Notes: generated from the sequence alone by a model not told the origin. A stretch of 64,000 nt of DNA from Streptomyces sp. NBC_00536 (GCF_036346295.1 NZ_CP107819.1:4216001-4280000); one strand, 5' to 3'. Numbered from the stretch's first letter, positions 1 to 11,002 are shown. Numbers and translations are program-made.

Positions 1-118
1 GGGTGAGGGCCCGGTGACCCATGCTGCTGCCGTCGTTGAGCGTGATGTCCGCGATCAGCCAGATCGCCACGGCCAGGGCCGCCGCGTTGGCGAGCGTCTT
101 GACTACGAAATTCGTCAT
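1..118 (-). CDS. Phage holin family (YvlD-like) membrane protein, N-terminal part only
   Basis: The reverse strand has an ATG at 118-116 opening a frame that runs off the left edge of the window. The visible 39 residues begin MTNFVVKTLANAAALAVAIW and contain the start of a hydrophobic segment followed by ADITLNDGSSMGHRALT. This is the usual opening of the small four-helix membrane proteins annotated as phage holin family 4 (YvlD-like) in actinomycetes. Despite the family name, chromosomal members are not known to be phage lysis proteins and their role is unclear. Only the first transmembrane helix can be judged here. Confidence 0.7.
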   Translation of the reverse strand, partial: MTNFVVKTLANAAALAVAIWLIADITLNDGSSMGHRALT

Positions 119-207
119 GTGTCTGATCGTTGCAGAGAAGATCCGGCTGGCACATCAGCACGACAGCGGATGCCAGGGCATGAAAGAGCACAAGGGGCGT
201 AAGAACG

Positions 208-525
208 ATGAAGGCATTCCGGCTGGACGAACTGGAGGCCGAGCGATTGGCCAACGACGGGGCCTATCTCCAGTTCCTGCGCGAACGGAATATGTCGGTC
301 GGGCTGTACGCGCTGGACGCCGGACAGAGCGACCCCCAGCAGCCGCATGCGCAGGACGAGGTCTATTTCGTCGTCAGCGGGCGGGCGTCGATCACCGTCG
401 GGGAGGAAACGACGACGGTCGCGCGCGGCGGTGTGGTCTATGTCCCGGCGGGAGTGCCGCACCGCTTCCACCACATCACCGAGGACCTGAAGGTGCTCGT
501 CGTCTTCTCGCCGCCGGAGGGCTGA
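208..525 (+). CDS. Small single-domain cupin protein
   Basis: A 105-residue protein made of one cupin barrel. Cupin motif 1 is around residues 48-66 (PHAQDEVYFVVSGRASI) and motif 2 around residues 82-92 (PAGVPHRFHH), so His and Glu residues suited to bind one metal ion are present. The function within the cupin superfamily (metal-dependent enzyme or small-molecule sensor) cannot be told from sequence. It is monocistronic: the divergent holin-like gene starts 90 bp upstream and a 163-bp gap separates it from the next gene. ATG start with an AAGGGGCGTAAGAACG leader. Confidence 0.85.
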   Translation: MKAFRLDELEAERLANDGAYLQFLRERNMSVGLYALDAGQSDPQQPHAQDEVYFVVSGRASITVGEETTTVARGGVVYVPAGVPHRFHHITEDLKVLVVFSPPEG

Positions 526-688
526 CCGGCCCCGGGGCCCGCGGGACCCCTGACTCCCCGGGGCCCGGGCGGCCCGGAGCCCCTAGGGGGTGGGTCAGGG
601 GACTCCAAGGGATCCGGCGCCCCCATTCCGTTTCGCCGCCTCCTAGCATCGGAGTCAGGAAGTAACGGACCAGGAAGAGGTTGAGGAC

Positions 689-916
689 ATGGACGGCATC
701 CGGGAGACATTCGCAGGTATGCCTTGGTGGGTTAAGTGGGTCGCGGTTCCGCTGCTGGCGCTGTTCGTCTTCGGCGGCGCGCTCGCGAGCATCCTCGGCG
801 CCATCATCGGCCTGATCTTCAAGGTGCTGCTCTTCGCCGGTCTCGTCGGCGGTCTCATCTTCGTCGTGAAGAAGTTCACCGGCGGCGGTTCGAAGTCCTC
901 GTCCAGCGATTGGTAG
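689..916 (+). CDS. DUF5326 family small membrane protein
   Basis: A 75-residue protein beginning MDGIRETFAGMPWWVKW. Two closely spaced hydrophobic stretches (about residues 16-37 and 41-60) predict a small inner-membrane hairpin, and a polar KKFTGGGSKSSSSDW tail follows. It matches the streptomycete family named DUF5326. No function is known. The ATG is preceded by GAAGAGGTTGAGGAC, a reasonable ribosome binding site. No sign of co-transcription with neighbours. Confidence 0.85.
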   Translation: MDGIRETFAGMPWWVKWVAVPLLALFVFGGALASILGAIIGLIFKVLLFAGLVGGLIFVVKKFTGGGSKSSSSDW

Positions 917-1161
917 AAGCCGGTTCCGTGGCGGATTAACCCAGGCGGGGGACGTGAGGCGGGAAACCGCGCAGGGGCCGGGAACCGGTGGATAGGGTGG
1001 CAATCTGTGCCGTTCCCGGGGCATCGAAGCCGGTAATCCGCTCTGACCCGCGGTGATCTCAAGCAACAGCCGAGCACGACCCCCAGGAGGCGCGGACACG
1101 CGGGGGCGGCCCCCGCAGGTGGGCCACCCCCGAGGCCCGCCGCCACGCCTGGGGGTGAGCT

Positions 1162-1935
1162 TTGTCATCGGTTCACAATGCTGCCGGTGTGCCGACTCTG
1201 ATCGGCTCCGTGCAAAGGGCCCTGAGACTGCTCGAAGCGGTGGGTTCCCATAGCGAGGGAGCTCCGGCGAAACAGCTGGCGCGCGAAGCCGGGCTCCCGC
1301 TCCCCACCGCGTACCACCTGCTGCGGACCCTGACCCACGAGGGCTATCTGCGCCGTGAGAGCGGGGTCTTCGTCCTCGGTGACGCCGTCGACCGGCTGGC
1401 CGGTCGCGGGCTTGAGCAGAAACGTCGCACCATGATCCTCGACTCGCTCGCGCACTTCCGCGAGGCGGTCGGGGCCCCCGTCTACTTCGCGGTCTACCGC
1501 GAGGGTGAGATCGAGGTCGTGGGTGTCTCGGACACCCCGGCCGGCCGGGCCGTCGAGGAGTGGGCCGCTTTCCGGGAGACCGGCCATGCGCACGCCATCG
1601 GGCAGTGCCTGCTGGGCCAGCTCGACGAGAAGGCGCGCAAGGACCACTACGACCGCCATCCGGTCCAGCCCGTCACCCCGTACACGGTTTCGGACATGCA
1701 CGCTCTGGAGCAGCGGATCGGCGCGCTCGGCAGGATGCAGCCGGTTACAGAGCGTCAGGAATATTCCCTCGGCACGGTGTGTGCCGCCATCCCGATCACG
1801 GCCGGAGATGCCGCCGCGACCATGGCCATTTCGCTTCCGCTGCACTTGGAAGACCGATTGCCCTATGCGGTCGAACGGCTACGGAGTGAAGTAGGCGCGC
1901 TGTTGAGCTCCCTCTCGTTCTCTATCAGTATCTGA
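1162..1935 (+). CDS. ssgR: IclR-family transcriptional regulator SsgR
   Basis: A 257-residue IclR-type regulator: an N-terminal winged helix-turn-helix (about residues 14-75, SVQRALRLLEAV to LRRESGVFVLG) and a C-terminal IclR ligand-binding domain (about 90-250). It lies 97 bp upstream of ssgA in the same direction. This is the arrangement known from Streptomyces coelicolor and S. griseus, where SsgR activates ssgA during sporulation. The frame begins at a TTG (1162); a GTG at 1192 is an alternative start, and neither has a strong ribosome binding site. Identification rests mainly on the ssgA neighbour plus domain type. Confidence 0.88.
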   Translation: MSSVHNAAGVPTLIGSVQRALRLLEAVGSHSEGAPAKQLAREAGLPLPTAYHLLRTLTHEGYLRRESGVFVLGDAVDRLAGRGLEQKRRTMILDSLAHFREAVGAPVYFAVYREGEIEVVGVSDTPAGRAVEEWAAFRETGHAHAIGQCLLGQLDEKARKDHYDRHPVQPVTPYTVSDMHALEQRIGALGRMQPVTERQEYSLGTVCAAIPITAGDAAATMAISLPLHLEDRLPYAVERLRSEVGALLSSLSFSISI

Positions 1936-2032
1936 AAACTCACTCCTTGTGATCTGCAAGCGCTTACACCACTCTTGTCAAGAGGGCCTTGGGGGACCAT
2001 TCCTGGCCACTTCCACTACAGCGGGGTAGGCA

Positions 2033-2482
2033 ATGCGCGAGTCGGTACAGGCAGAGGTCATGATGAGCTTCCTCGTTTCCGAGGAGCTTTCGTTCCGGAT
2101 CCCGGTGGAACTCCGGTACGACGCACGGGACCCCTACGCGGTGTGTCTGACGTTCCACCTTCCTGGAGATGCGCCCGTGACCTGGGCATTTGGCCGGGAA
2201 CTGCTCCTCGACGGCATCAACAAGCCATGCGGTGACGGTGATGTGCACATCGCTCCCACCGATCCGGAGGAGCTGTCGGACGTGCACATCCGGCTCCAGG
2301 TCGGCGCCGACCGGGCCCTGTTCCGGGCGAGCGCGGCGCCCCTGGTGGCGTTCCTCGACCGCACCGACCGGATCGTGCCGCTCGGTCAGGAGCGCAACCT
2401 CGGCGATTTCGAGGGCAACCTCGAGGAGGCGCTGGACAAGATCCTGGCCGACGCCCGGCAGAACGAGCAGAACGCCGGCTGA
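2033..2482 (+). CDS. ssgA: SsgA, sporulation and cell-division regulator of the SALP family
   Basis: A 149-residue SsgA-like protein of the family found only in morphologically complex actinomycetes. The core MSFLVSEELSFRIPVELRY, the motif APVTWAFGRELLLDG and the LVAFLDRTD segment are characteristic. SsgA stimulates septation and, in Streptomyces, helps localise SsgB, which recruits FtsZ at sporulation septa. The start at 2033 (MRESVQAEVMM) is chosen because GGGGTAGG lies just upstream and the S. griseus protein begins the same way; the internal ATG at 2063, behind AGAGG, is a possible shorter start. The gene converges on the YibE/F gene with only 17 bp between stops. Confidence 0.93.
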   Translation: MRESVQAEVMMSFLVSEELSFRIPVELRYDARDPYAVCLTFHLPGDAPVTWAFGRELLLDGINKPCGDGDVHIAPTDPEELSDVHIRLQVGADRALFRASAAPLVAFLDRTDRIVPLGQERNLGDFEGNLEEALDKILADARQNEQNAG

Positions 2483-2499
2483 GCGTCCGTCACGCTGAG

Positions 2500-3927
2500 T
2501 CAGCGCTTACGGCGACGGCCGCGTCCACCGCGGCTCGGGCCCGGGGCCGCCGCGGCGGCCGGGGACCCCGGCCGGTCGGCGGAAACGACCAGCGCGGCCA
2601 GCGCCGTGGTCACCGGGACCGAGGCGACGAGACCGATCGAGCCCACGAGGGTCCGTACGATCTCCTCCGCCACCAGCTCGCTGTTGGCCACCGTCCCCAC
2701 ACTGCTGTTCGCGATGGAGAACAGCAGCAACAGTGGCAACGCGGCGCCCGCGTAGGCGAGTACGAGGGTGTTGACCACGGAGGCGATGTGGTCGCGCCCG
2801 ATCCGGATGCCCGCCCGGTACAGCGCGCGGGGTCCCATCGACGGGTCGGCCTGGTGGAGTTCCCAGACCGCTGACGTCTGGGTGACCGTCACGTCGTCGA
2901 GCACGCCCAGCGATCCGATGATCACGCCGGCGAGCAGCAGGCCGCTCATGTCGATGTGCGGGTAGAGCCCGTGGATCAGCCCGGTGTTGTCATCGGTGTT
3001 GCCGCTGAGGAACGCCCAGCCGATGAACGCCGAGCCCAGCAGCCCGATCAGCAGCAGGGAGACCAGGGTTCCGAGGACGGCGACCGAGGTCCTGGCGGTC
3101 AGGCCGTGGCACATGTAGAGCGCGATCAGCATGATCGCGCTGGCTCCGACGACCCCGACGACCAGCGGATTCGAGCCCTGGAGGATGGCGGGCAGGATGA
3201 AGAGCGTCAGCACGGAGAAGCTGACCACGAGGGCGATCAGCGCGAACAGCCCGCGCATCCGGCCGACCACGACCACCGCGACGGCGAAGATGCCGGCCAG
3301 CAGTGCCATCGGGAGCTTGCGGTTCACGTCGATGACGGAGTACTGCAGTTCGCGCGGCGCGGCCGGAGCGTACGCGACCACGACCTCCTGGCCGCTCCCC
3401 AACTGCCGTGGTGCGCCCGGCTGGACGATCTCGACGAACCTGCGTCCCTGATCGGGCCCGGTGGAGACCTCGACCGTGGCCTTCTTGCAGTCGCCGGCCG
3501 GAGTCCTGGCCCCGCTCCCCTGGGGGGCGTCGCCCGGGGTCGGCACCTGGGAGGCGTTGACGGACTTGCAGTCGACCTGCTCGATCGACACGACCTTGCC
3601 CTGCTGGGTCTGCCGGTCGAAGCCGACACCGGTGCGCTCGTGGGCGGGGGTGCCTCCCGGCCACAGGACGATCATGCCGACGAAGACGGCGGCGGCGAAG
3701 GGGATCAGGACCGCCGCGATCACCTTGCGCAGGTGCTTCGAGACGGGTGCTGCCGGGCCGTGGCTGTGGGAGTGCGAGTGCCCGTGGGACGGTCCGTGGG
3801 ACGGCTCATGCGACGCCCCATGGCGGGAGTGGGCATGGCCTGTGTGATCCGTGGGGTCCGTGGGCTCGATGGGGGGCTGCGGCGAGGACGTCACCGACTG
3901 ATCATCGCAAGAGATGAGGGGGCCCAC
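2500..3927 (-). CDS. YibE/F family multi-pass membrane protein
   Basis: A 475-residue polytopic membrane protein of the YibE/F family. An N-terminal cytoplasmic tail very rich in His (about residues 26-58, alternating SHGHSH) precedes the first helix (about 68-88). An extracytoplasmic domain of about 110 residues containing two Cys follows, then a block of six or seven helices. The family is uncharacterised; in firmicutes it has been discussed as a transporter, but the substrate is unknown. Start is GTG 3927; another GTG at 3894 (VTSSPQPP) is equally plausible. It is divergent from thiC, whose riboswitch begins about 50 bp away. Confidence 0.85.
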   Translation of the reverse strand: MGPLISCDDQSVTSSPQPPIEPTDPTDHTGHAHSRHGASHEPSHGPSHGHSHSHSHGPAAPVSKHLRKVIAAVLIPFAAAVFVGMIVLWPGGTPAHERTGVGFDRQTQQGKVVSIEQVDCKSVNASQVPTPGDAPQGSGARTPAGDCKKATVEVSTGPDQGRRFVEIVQPGAPRQLGSGQEVVVAYAPAAPRELQYSVIDVNRKLPMALLAGIFAVAVVVVGRMRGLFALIALVVSFSVLTLFILPAILQGSNPLVVGVVGASAIMLIALYMCHGLTARTSVAVLGTLVSLLLIGLLGSAFIGWAFLSGNTDDNTGLIHGLYPHIDMSGLLLAGVIIGSLGVLDDVTVTQTSAVWELHQADPSMGPRALYRAGIRIGRDHIASVVNTLVLAYAGAALPLLLLFSIANSSVGTVANSELVAEEIVRTLVGSIGLVASVPVTTALAALVVSADRPGSPAAAAAPGPSRGGRGRRRKR

Positions 3928-3975
3928 TGTTCAGCACGCCAGGGATGACGCTAGCGTGGGGGCACCTTTGCACAA

Positions 3976-5886
<1,911 letters not shown>

Positions 5887-5901
5887 CACCGGCGCCGCGG
5901 T

Positions 5902-5935
5902 GTCGTTCCCGGGGGCCGTCCCCCTCGGGAACGAC
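5902..5935 (+). terminator. Hairpin terminator after thiC
   Basis: GTCGTTCCCG (5902-5911) pairs perfectly with CGGGAACGAC (5926-5935), and the inner GGGG and CCCC also pair around a short loop. No U-tract follows, which is common for functional hairpins in high-GC actinomycetes. Confidence 0.75.
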
Positions 5936-5971
5936 GCCGGACGACGCCCCGGACCGGGGGCGGTCCGCGGT

Positions 5972-5985
5972 GTTTCACGTGAAAC
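5972..5985. promoter_or_regulatory. parS site 1 (ParB binding)
   Basis: Perfect 14-bp palindrome GTTTCACGTGAAAC, the Streptomyces parS consensus. It lies between the thiC terminator and the stop codon of the next, minus-strand gene, so this copy is intergenic. Confidence 0.95.
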
Positions 5986-5986
5986 A

Positions 5987-6784
5987 TCATTCCGGCTCGT
6001 GCTCCGGACCGCCGAAGTCGGGGCTGGTGAAGTCCGGCGGCGAATAGCCGGGGCGGGGGCTCTGCGCGCCTCCCGGGCTGGTGAAATCGGGCGGGGTGTA
6101 GCCGAGTTGCGGGATGCGCCGGGGCTGGCGGCGCGGTACCGGAGACCCGGACCCGGCGCTGGGGTCGGCCAGCGCGTCCCGCAGGAACGGCATGATGCCC
6201 CGCTCCAGCAGCGCGTGCCGCCAGGCCTCCCGGGCGCGCGAGACTTCGTCGGGGACGGCCTCGGCCACATCCACCGTCAGCTCGGTCGAGCTGTTGCGGA
6301 CGGCGGTGACCAGCAGGCCGATCGCCGCGAACAGGATCGCCGCCGCGGTGAGACCGCCGAAGAGCCAGCCCGCCCTCAGCATGGTCTCCGCGAAGGCCGG
6401 TTCCGGCTCGATCATCTTCAGGATGTAGCCCACCAGCAGGAAGATGACCATCGCGGTGCCGGCCAGGACCGGTGCGAGGACCGCCACGACGGCGCTCACT
6501 CCCGCGCCGCTGCCGCCCGCATCGTCGTCCGGCGCCGTCGTCGGGGTGGCCGCCGACTCGTCGCGCAGCTCACCGCGGATCTTCACGTAGTGGTCGTATT
6601 CGGCCGCCGCGGCGGCCGTCAGCAGCGCACTGGCATCGAGGGCCATGGTGCGCAACTGTTCGGCGTTCAGACGTTCGCCCAGGGTCGCGAGTTCGGGCCG
6701 TTCGTGTGCGGTGCGCAGCGCCTCGTCGAGGAGCCGATCGAACTCCGGTCGGTCTTCGGTCAGCAGGTGCGGAGCGCTGGTCAT
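5987..6784 (-). CDS. Membrane protein with two central helices and a Pro/Asp-rich repeat tail
   Basis: A 265-residue protein. It has an N-terminal soluble, probably helical part (residues 1-95), two hydrophobic segments (about residues 104-128 and 138-163), and a C-terminal cytoplasmic part. The tail carries the near-repeat GYTPPDFTSP, GYSPPDFTSP, DFGGP. I do not recognise a named family. The start at 6784 (MTSAPHLL) is chosen because GGGGGATGCAC precedes it; an upstream in-frame extension lacks such a site. The tail repeats resemble low-complexity interaction tails of actinomycete membrane proteins, but no function can be assigned. Confidence 0.75.
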   Translation of the reverse strand: MTSAPHLLTEDRPEFDRLLDEALRTAHERPELATLGERLNAEQLRTMALDASALLTAAAAAEYDHYVKIRGELRDESAATPTTAPDDDAGGSGAGVSAVVAVLAPVLAGTAMVIFLLVGYILKMIEPEPAFAETMLRAGWLFGGLTAAAILFAAIGLLVTAVRNSSTELTVDVAEAVPDEVSRAREAWRHALLERGIMPFLRDALADPSAGSGSPVPRRQPRRIPQLGYTPPDFTSPGGAQSPRPGYSPPDFTSPDFGGPEHEPE

Positions 6785-6937
6785 GTGCATCCCCCGATGC
6801 TCCGTGAAGGCCGGTCGGCCCGCGTGGACCGGGCGCCGGCACAAACGGAGGAGAGCCTGCTACGGATAGTGCGATGGTAGAACGCCCACACCACGCGGTG
6901 ACAGGGGCTTTCCGGAAATACCCCGCTCCAGGAACAC

Positions 6938-8230
6938 TCAGTCGTTCAACGGGAGTTGTACGACCAGCAGTTTCCCGGCCATCGTGACCCCGCCGTCCAT
7001 GGCGATGGCGAGGCCGTCGGCGTAGACGTGGGGGCCGTCGATGGACTCCGGGCCGTGGGTGTGCTCGCCGTCCTCGGTGCCCACTTCGCCCAGCAGGTAC
7101 GGGATGGGACTGTGCCCGTGCACCACGCGCCCGCCCCCGTAGGTCCCGAGCAGCTCGCGCACGGCCTGCGGCCCGGTCTCCTGGTCGCGGAAGGCGAAGC
7201 GCTTGGTGAACTTGCGGAACAGGTCCCAGGTCTCGTCCGCGTCGTGCTGGTTGAGGAGTTCGTGGACCTTGTCGTTGACGTCCTCGATGGAGTCGCCGTA
7301 GTCCAGGTAGGCCGTGGTGTCGGAGTGCAGCAGCAGGTGGCCGTCCTCCAGGGCGGCCGCGTCCAGCCGCGACATCCACTGCAGGTGTACGTCCTCCAGC
7401 CGCTCCATGTCGGTGCGCTGGCCGCCGTTGAGCAGCCAGGCGGCCTGGAAGGTGGCGGTGCCCGCGCCGGACACGACGGGGGTGTCTCCGAACCGCTTGG
7501 CGCCGATGAGGAGCAGTTCGTGGTTGCCCATGAGGGCTTTGCAGTAGCCGCCCGCGGCCGCGGCCTCGGCGGAGAGCCGCATGACGAGGTCGATCACGCC
7601 GATGCCGTCGGGTCCGCGGTCGGTGAAGTCGCCGAGGAACCAGAGCCGGGCGTTCCCGGCAGACCACCGGCCGTCGGCGTCGATGAGGTCCTGGACGCGG
7701 AGTTCGGTGATCAGCTCGTCGAGGTAGCCGTGCACATCGCCGACGACGTAGAGCGGCCCGGGTCCGTCGGCGGGAGCGTCCTGGTGGACGTACTGGACCT
7801 GGACGGTGTCGCCCGGTCCGCCGCGGCTGATGACGGGCAGGTCGCGCTGGGTGGGCGTGTAGTCCTCGGAGTCCGCGCCCGGGTCGGAGTGGTCGTGGTG
7901 CGCGTCGTGTTCGGAGTGCTGGTGCGGCGCGGTGCCGAGGGGCGCGCCGGGGTCCGGCGCGGGTTCCGGGCCGGGGGCGTGCACGGGAGCGGGGGTGGGC
8001 GCGTAGGCGGGCCGCGGCGGAGGCACGGGTGCGCCGTCGTCGTAGTACGCCGGGTACGCGCCGTAGACGGGGGCCTCGCCGGGCATCGCGGCCGAGGCCG
8101 TGTCCGTGCCGTACGCGGCGGGCGGGGTGGTCGGCACCCGGAAGTCCCGCAGCGTGTCCGTCCGCATCGCGGGTCCCTGACCGGCCCCCTGAGTCATCGA
8201 CCCCTCCACCACCGTCGCGCTGCCGTACAT
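6938..8230 (-). CDS. Metallophosphoesterase (serine/threonine phosphatase-like) with Pro-rich N-terminus
   Basis: About 430 residues. The first 135 are a Pro/Ala/Asp/His-rich, probably unstructured segment. A calcineurin-like phosphatase domain follows with all the metal motifs: VVGDVHGY (Asp, His), LGDFTDRGPDG (Asp, Asp, Arg), MGNHELLL (Asn, His) and VVHGHSPIPY (His, His). This arrangement is that of PPP-type Ser/Thr or bis-nucleoside tetraphosphatases. Both 8230 (after AGGAGG, 8-nt spacing) and 8197 (MTQGAGQG, after GGAGGGG) have excellent ribosome binding sites; the longer form is given. The substrate is unknown. Confidence 0.87.
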   Translation of the reverse strand: MYGSATVVEGSMTQGAGQGPAMRTDTLRDFRVPTTPPAAYGTDTASAAMPGEAPVYGAYPAYYDDGAPVPPPRPAYAPTPAPVHAPGPEPAPDPGAPLGTAPHQHSEHDAHHDHSDPGADSEDYTPTQRDLPVISRGGPGDTVQVQYVHQDAPADGPGPLYVVGDVHGYLDELITELRVQDLIDADGRWSAGNARLWFLGDFTDRGPDGIGVIDLVMRLSAEAAAAGGYCKALMGNHELLLIGAKRFGDTPVVSGAGTATFQAAWLLNGGQRTDMERLEDVHLQWMSRLDAAALEDGHLLLHSDTTAYLDYGDSIEDVNDKVHELLNQHDADETWDLFRKFTKRFAFRDQETGPQAVRELLGTYGGGRVVHGHSPIPYLLGEVGTEDGEHTHGPESIDGPHVYADGLAIAMDGGVTMAGKLLVVQLPLND

Positions 8231-8405
8231 CTGCGGACCCTCCTGACCTCCAGGATCGGAGGGTCCGTGATGTCGTGCGCCCATCATAGGAATGCGGCTC
8301 GCGCTCTGTGACGCACCAGGGGTGGTGAATCCTGGCCGGAGCCGGTCGTTCCTACCGTTTTCTTCCGATATGCGTGTTGCGGGATGGTGCGGGAATCCCC
8401 GGAGG

Positions 8406-9521
8406 TCAGTCTCCGGCCGGGGATCGGGGCGGGCTGACGGTGGTGCGCGGGTGCCTGCGCTGTGAGGAAGTCCTGACGATCAGTTCGGTCGGGACCACCT
8501 GCTCGACGGGTCGTCCGGTGTCCACGCCCTCGATCGCGTCGATGAGCAGCTGCACCACGGCGGTGCCGATGCGGCGCGGTTTGAGGGAGAGGGTGGTGAT
8601 GGGGGGTTCGGTGGTGGCGTACACGGTGGACTCGCTGCAGCAGACCAGCAGGAGGTCCTCGGGTACCCGCAGGCCGTACCGCCGGGCGGCGGCCAGCAGG
8701 TCGGTGCCGTTGGGGTCGAAGAGCCCGTAGACGGCGTCGGGTCGGTCGGGCCGGGCGAGCAGCCGGTCGGCGGCCACTGCTCCGGCGCACGGGTCGTGGG
8801 CGGGGTAGGACTCGTAGACGGGGTCCTGTCCGACCCGTTCGCACCAGCTGAGGTAGGCGGTGGTGGAGAGCCGGGTGTAGGTGTCGGTGGTGGTGCCGGT
8901 GAGGAGTCCGATGCGACGGGCTCCCGCGGCGGCGAGGTGGTCGAGCAGGTTGAGGACGGCGGCCTCGTGGTCGTTGTCGACCCAGGCCGTGACGGGGAGG
9001 GACCCGGCGGGACGGCCGTCGGAGACCACCGGCAGGCCCTGGCGGACCAGCTCGGTGACGACGGGGTCGTGGTCGGAGGGGTCGATGACGACGGTGCCGT
9101 CGAGGGCGACATTCGACCAGACGTCGTGCCGGGATGTGGCGGGGAGGATGACCAGGGCGTAACCGCGCGCGAGCGCGGCGGAGGTGGCGGCCCTGGCCAT
9201 CTCGGCGAAGTAGGCGAACTCGGTGAAGGTGAAAGGTTCATCCCCGTACGTCGTCACGGTCAGGCCGATGAGGCCCGATTTGCCGGTACGGAGGGTTCGG
9301 GCGGCGGCGGAAGGGCGGTAGCCCAGCCGGTCGGCCACCTCGCGGACGTGGCGGCGGGTGGCGTCCGGGAGCCGCCCTTTGCCATTGAGCGCGTCGGAGA
9401 CGGTCGTGATCGAGACGCCGGCCGCGGCGGCCACGTCCCTGATTCCCGCGCGGCCCGGACGGCCCGCGGTCCGCCGGGGGGTCTCGGTCCGGCTCACCTG
9501 ATGCTTCCCTGCTGCTGTCAT
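8406..9521 (-). CDS. LacI-family transcriptional regulator
   Basis: A 371-residue LacI/GalR regulator. The N-terminal helix-turn-helix with the hinge helix is clear: GIRDVAAAAGVSITTVSDALNG, then VREVADRLGYRPSAAARTLR. The periplasmic-binding-protein-like effector domain follows (about residues 85-345). The ATG at 9521 (MTAAGKHQ) is chosen because the DNA-binding domain then sits near the N-terminus; the frame stays open further upstream but there carries an AT-rich palindrome, likely its own operator. The effector is not predictable. It is divergently arranged to hisC with a 350-bp gap. Confidence 0.92.
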   Translation of the reverse strand: MTAAGKHQVSRTETPRRTAGRPGRAGIRDVAAAAGVSITTVSDALNGKGRLPDATRRHVREVADRLGYRPSAAARTLRTGKSGLIGLTVTTYGDEPFTFTEFAYFAEMARAATSAALARGYALVILPATSRHDVWSNVALDGTVVIDPSDHDPVVTELVRQGLPVVSDGRPAGSLPVTAWVDNDHEAAVLNLLDHLAAAGARRIGLLTGTTTDTYTRLSTTAYLSWCERVGQDPVYESYPAHDPCAGAVAADRLLARPDRPDAVYGLFDPNGTDLLAAARRYGLRVPEDLLLVCCSESTVYATTEPPITTLSLKPRRIGTAVVQLLIDAIEGVDTGRPVEQVVPTELIVRTSSQRRHPRTTVSPPRSPAGD

Positions 9522-9560
9522 GGCGAGCCGATAGTAGGGCTCGGTGGGGTGGCTGGTCCG

Positions 9561-9572
9561 TATGCATATGCA
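9561..9572. promoter_or_regulatory. Candidate operator near the LacI regulator gene
   Basis: TATGCATATGCA contains the perfect 10-bp palindrome TGCATATGCA (9563-9572), 40 bp upstream of the LacI gene start. Such an AT-rich palindrome stands out in DNA of about 70 percent GC. The 9522-9871 gap otherwise shows only promoter-like, GC-poor sequence and no gene. Confidence 0.45.
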
Positions 9573-9759
9573 GGCGTTGACAGGCACGATTCTGCATGGT
9601 TCGCCACCCCCAATGACCTTGGAAACAAAGCCATTTGGTAGCCATGAGTGACCATGGCGCTTGTCGTCGGGTACGAGCATGCCAAAGTGATGAGGTCTCG
9701 GACCGGTCTCAACTCACCTGCACGAGGGACGCGCGCCACGGCGCAGGCCACCGGCGCAC

Positions 9760-9769
9760 GCATATATGC
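9760..9769. promoter_or_regulatory. Candidate operator upstream of hisC
   Basis: GCATATATGC is a perfect 10-bp palindrome embedded in CGCACGCATATATGCATGCG, 103 bp upstream of the hisC start. It shares the GCATAT core with the palindrome beside the divergent LacI gene, suggesting one regulator binds both. Confidence 0.4.
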
Positions 9770-9871
9770 ATGCGCTCCCCCTCATTCCCGGCGTCCGCCG
9801 TTCTCGGGAGCGCGGAATCCTCATAAGGTGAGCAGTATTGAGTTGCACGGGATGGTCGAGGAGGACCTGCG

Positions 9872-10954
9872 GTGAGCGAGAAGAGCCCGAGGCTGCGTGC
9901 CGAGCTGGATGGCATTCCCACCTACAAGCCGGGGAAGCCCGCCGCCGCCGGAGGCCCGGTGGCGTACAAGCTGTCCTCCAACGAGAACCCCTACCCGCCG
10001 CTGCCGGGCGTGCTCGAAAGCGTCGTCGCGGCCGCGGGGGACTTCAACCGCTACCCGGACATGGCCTGCACGGGGCTCGTCAACGAGATCGCCGAGCGCT
10101 TCGGCGTACCGGTCGAGCACGTGGCGACCGGCACCGGGTCGGTCGGGGTCGCGCAGTCGCTGATCCAGGCGACGGCCGGTCCGGGTGACGAGGTGATGTA
10201 CGCCTGGCGCTCCTTCGAGGCCTATCCGATCATCGTCCAGATCTCCGGGGCGACCTCGGTGAAGGTGCCGCTGACCTCGGGTGACGTGCACGACCTGGAC
10301 GCCATGGCCGACGCGATCACCGAGCGCACCCGACTGATCTTCATCTGCAACCCCAACAACCCCACCGGCACCGTCGTGCGGCGTGCGGAGCTGGAGCGGT
10401 TCCTGGACCGGGTGCCCTCCGACGTCCTGGTGGTGCTGGACGAGGCGTACCGCGAGTTCGTGCGCGACGCCGAGGTGCCGGACGGGATCGAGATCTACCG
10501 GGACCGGCCGAACGTGGCGGTCCTGCGGACCTTCTCCAAGGCATACGGGCTGGCCGGCCTGCGGGTCGGGTTCGCCGTGGCGCACGAGCCGGTGGCCGCC
10601 GCGCTGCGCAAGACGGCGGTCCCCTTCGGCGTCAGCCAGCTCGCCCAGGACGCGGCGGTCGCCTCGCTGCGGGCCGAGGACGAGCTGATGGGCCGCGTCG
10701 GCTCGCTGCTCGGTGAGCGCGTGCGGGTGTACGAAACGCTGATCGCGCAGGGCTGGTCCGTGGTTCCCGAGACGCAGGCGAACTTCGTGTGGATGCGGCT
10801 GGGCGAGCGCACCGCCGACTTCGCGGCGGCCTGCGAGAAGGCCGGTGTGGTGGTCCGGCCCTTCGCGGGTGAGGGCCTGCGGGTCACGATCGGTGAGACC
10901 GAGGCGAACGACCTGTTCCTGCACACGGCAGAGGCGTTCTTCAAGGAGCTGTAG
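9872..10954 (+). CDS. hisC: Histidinol-phosphate aminotransferase-type PLP enzyme
   Basis: A 360-residue fold-type I aminotransferase of the HisC group. Diagnostic elements are SSNENPY near residue 36, [10 protein letters not shown] near 158, [10 protein letters not shown] near 187, and the PLP-binding lysine K223 in [11 protein letters not shown]. In histidine synthesis it would convert imidazole acetol phosphate to histidinol phosphate. However, the gene stands alone, away from a his operon; in Streptomyces such a stand-alone copy is usually a second HisC, possibly acting on aromatic amino acids. GTG start behind GAGGAGGAC. Confidence 0.88.
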   Translation: MSEKSPRLRAELDGIPTYKPGKPAAAGGPVAYKLSSNENPYPPLPGVLESVVAAAGDFNRYPDMACTGLVNEIAERFGVPVEHVATGTGSVGVAQSLIQATAGPGDEVMYAWRSFEAYPIIVQISGATSVKVPLTSGDVHDLDAMADAITERTRLIFICNPNNPTGTVVRRAELERFLDRVPSDVLVVLDEAYREFVRDAEVPDGIEIYRDRPNVAVLRTFSKAYGLAGLRVGFAVAHEPVAAALRKTAVPFGVSQLAQDAAVASLRAEDELMGRVGSLLGERVRVYETLIAQGWSVVPETQANFVWMRLGERTADFAAACEKAGVVVRPFAGEGLRVTIGETEANDLFLHTAEAFFKEL

Positions 10955-11002
10955 GCCGGTAGGCCGGTAGGCCTGTCAGTACGCGTGGAGCCGGCGGAAC
11001 CG

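Noticed and set aside
1951..1985. Operator in the ssgR-ssgA gap (AAGCGCTT and CTCTTGTCAAGAG)
   Set aside because: The dyads are short and could occur by chance; the SsgR binding sequence is not known to me.
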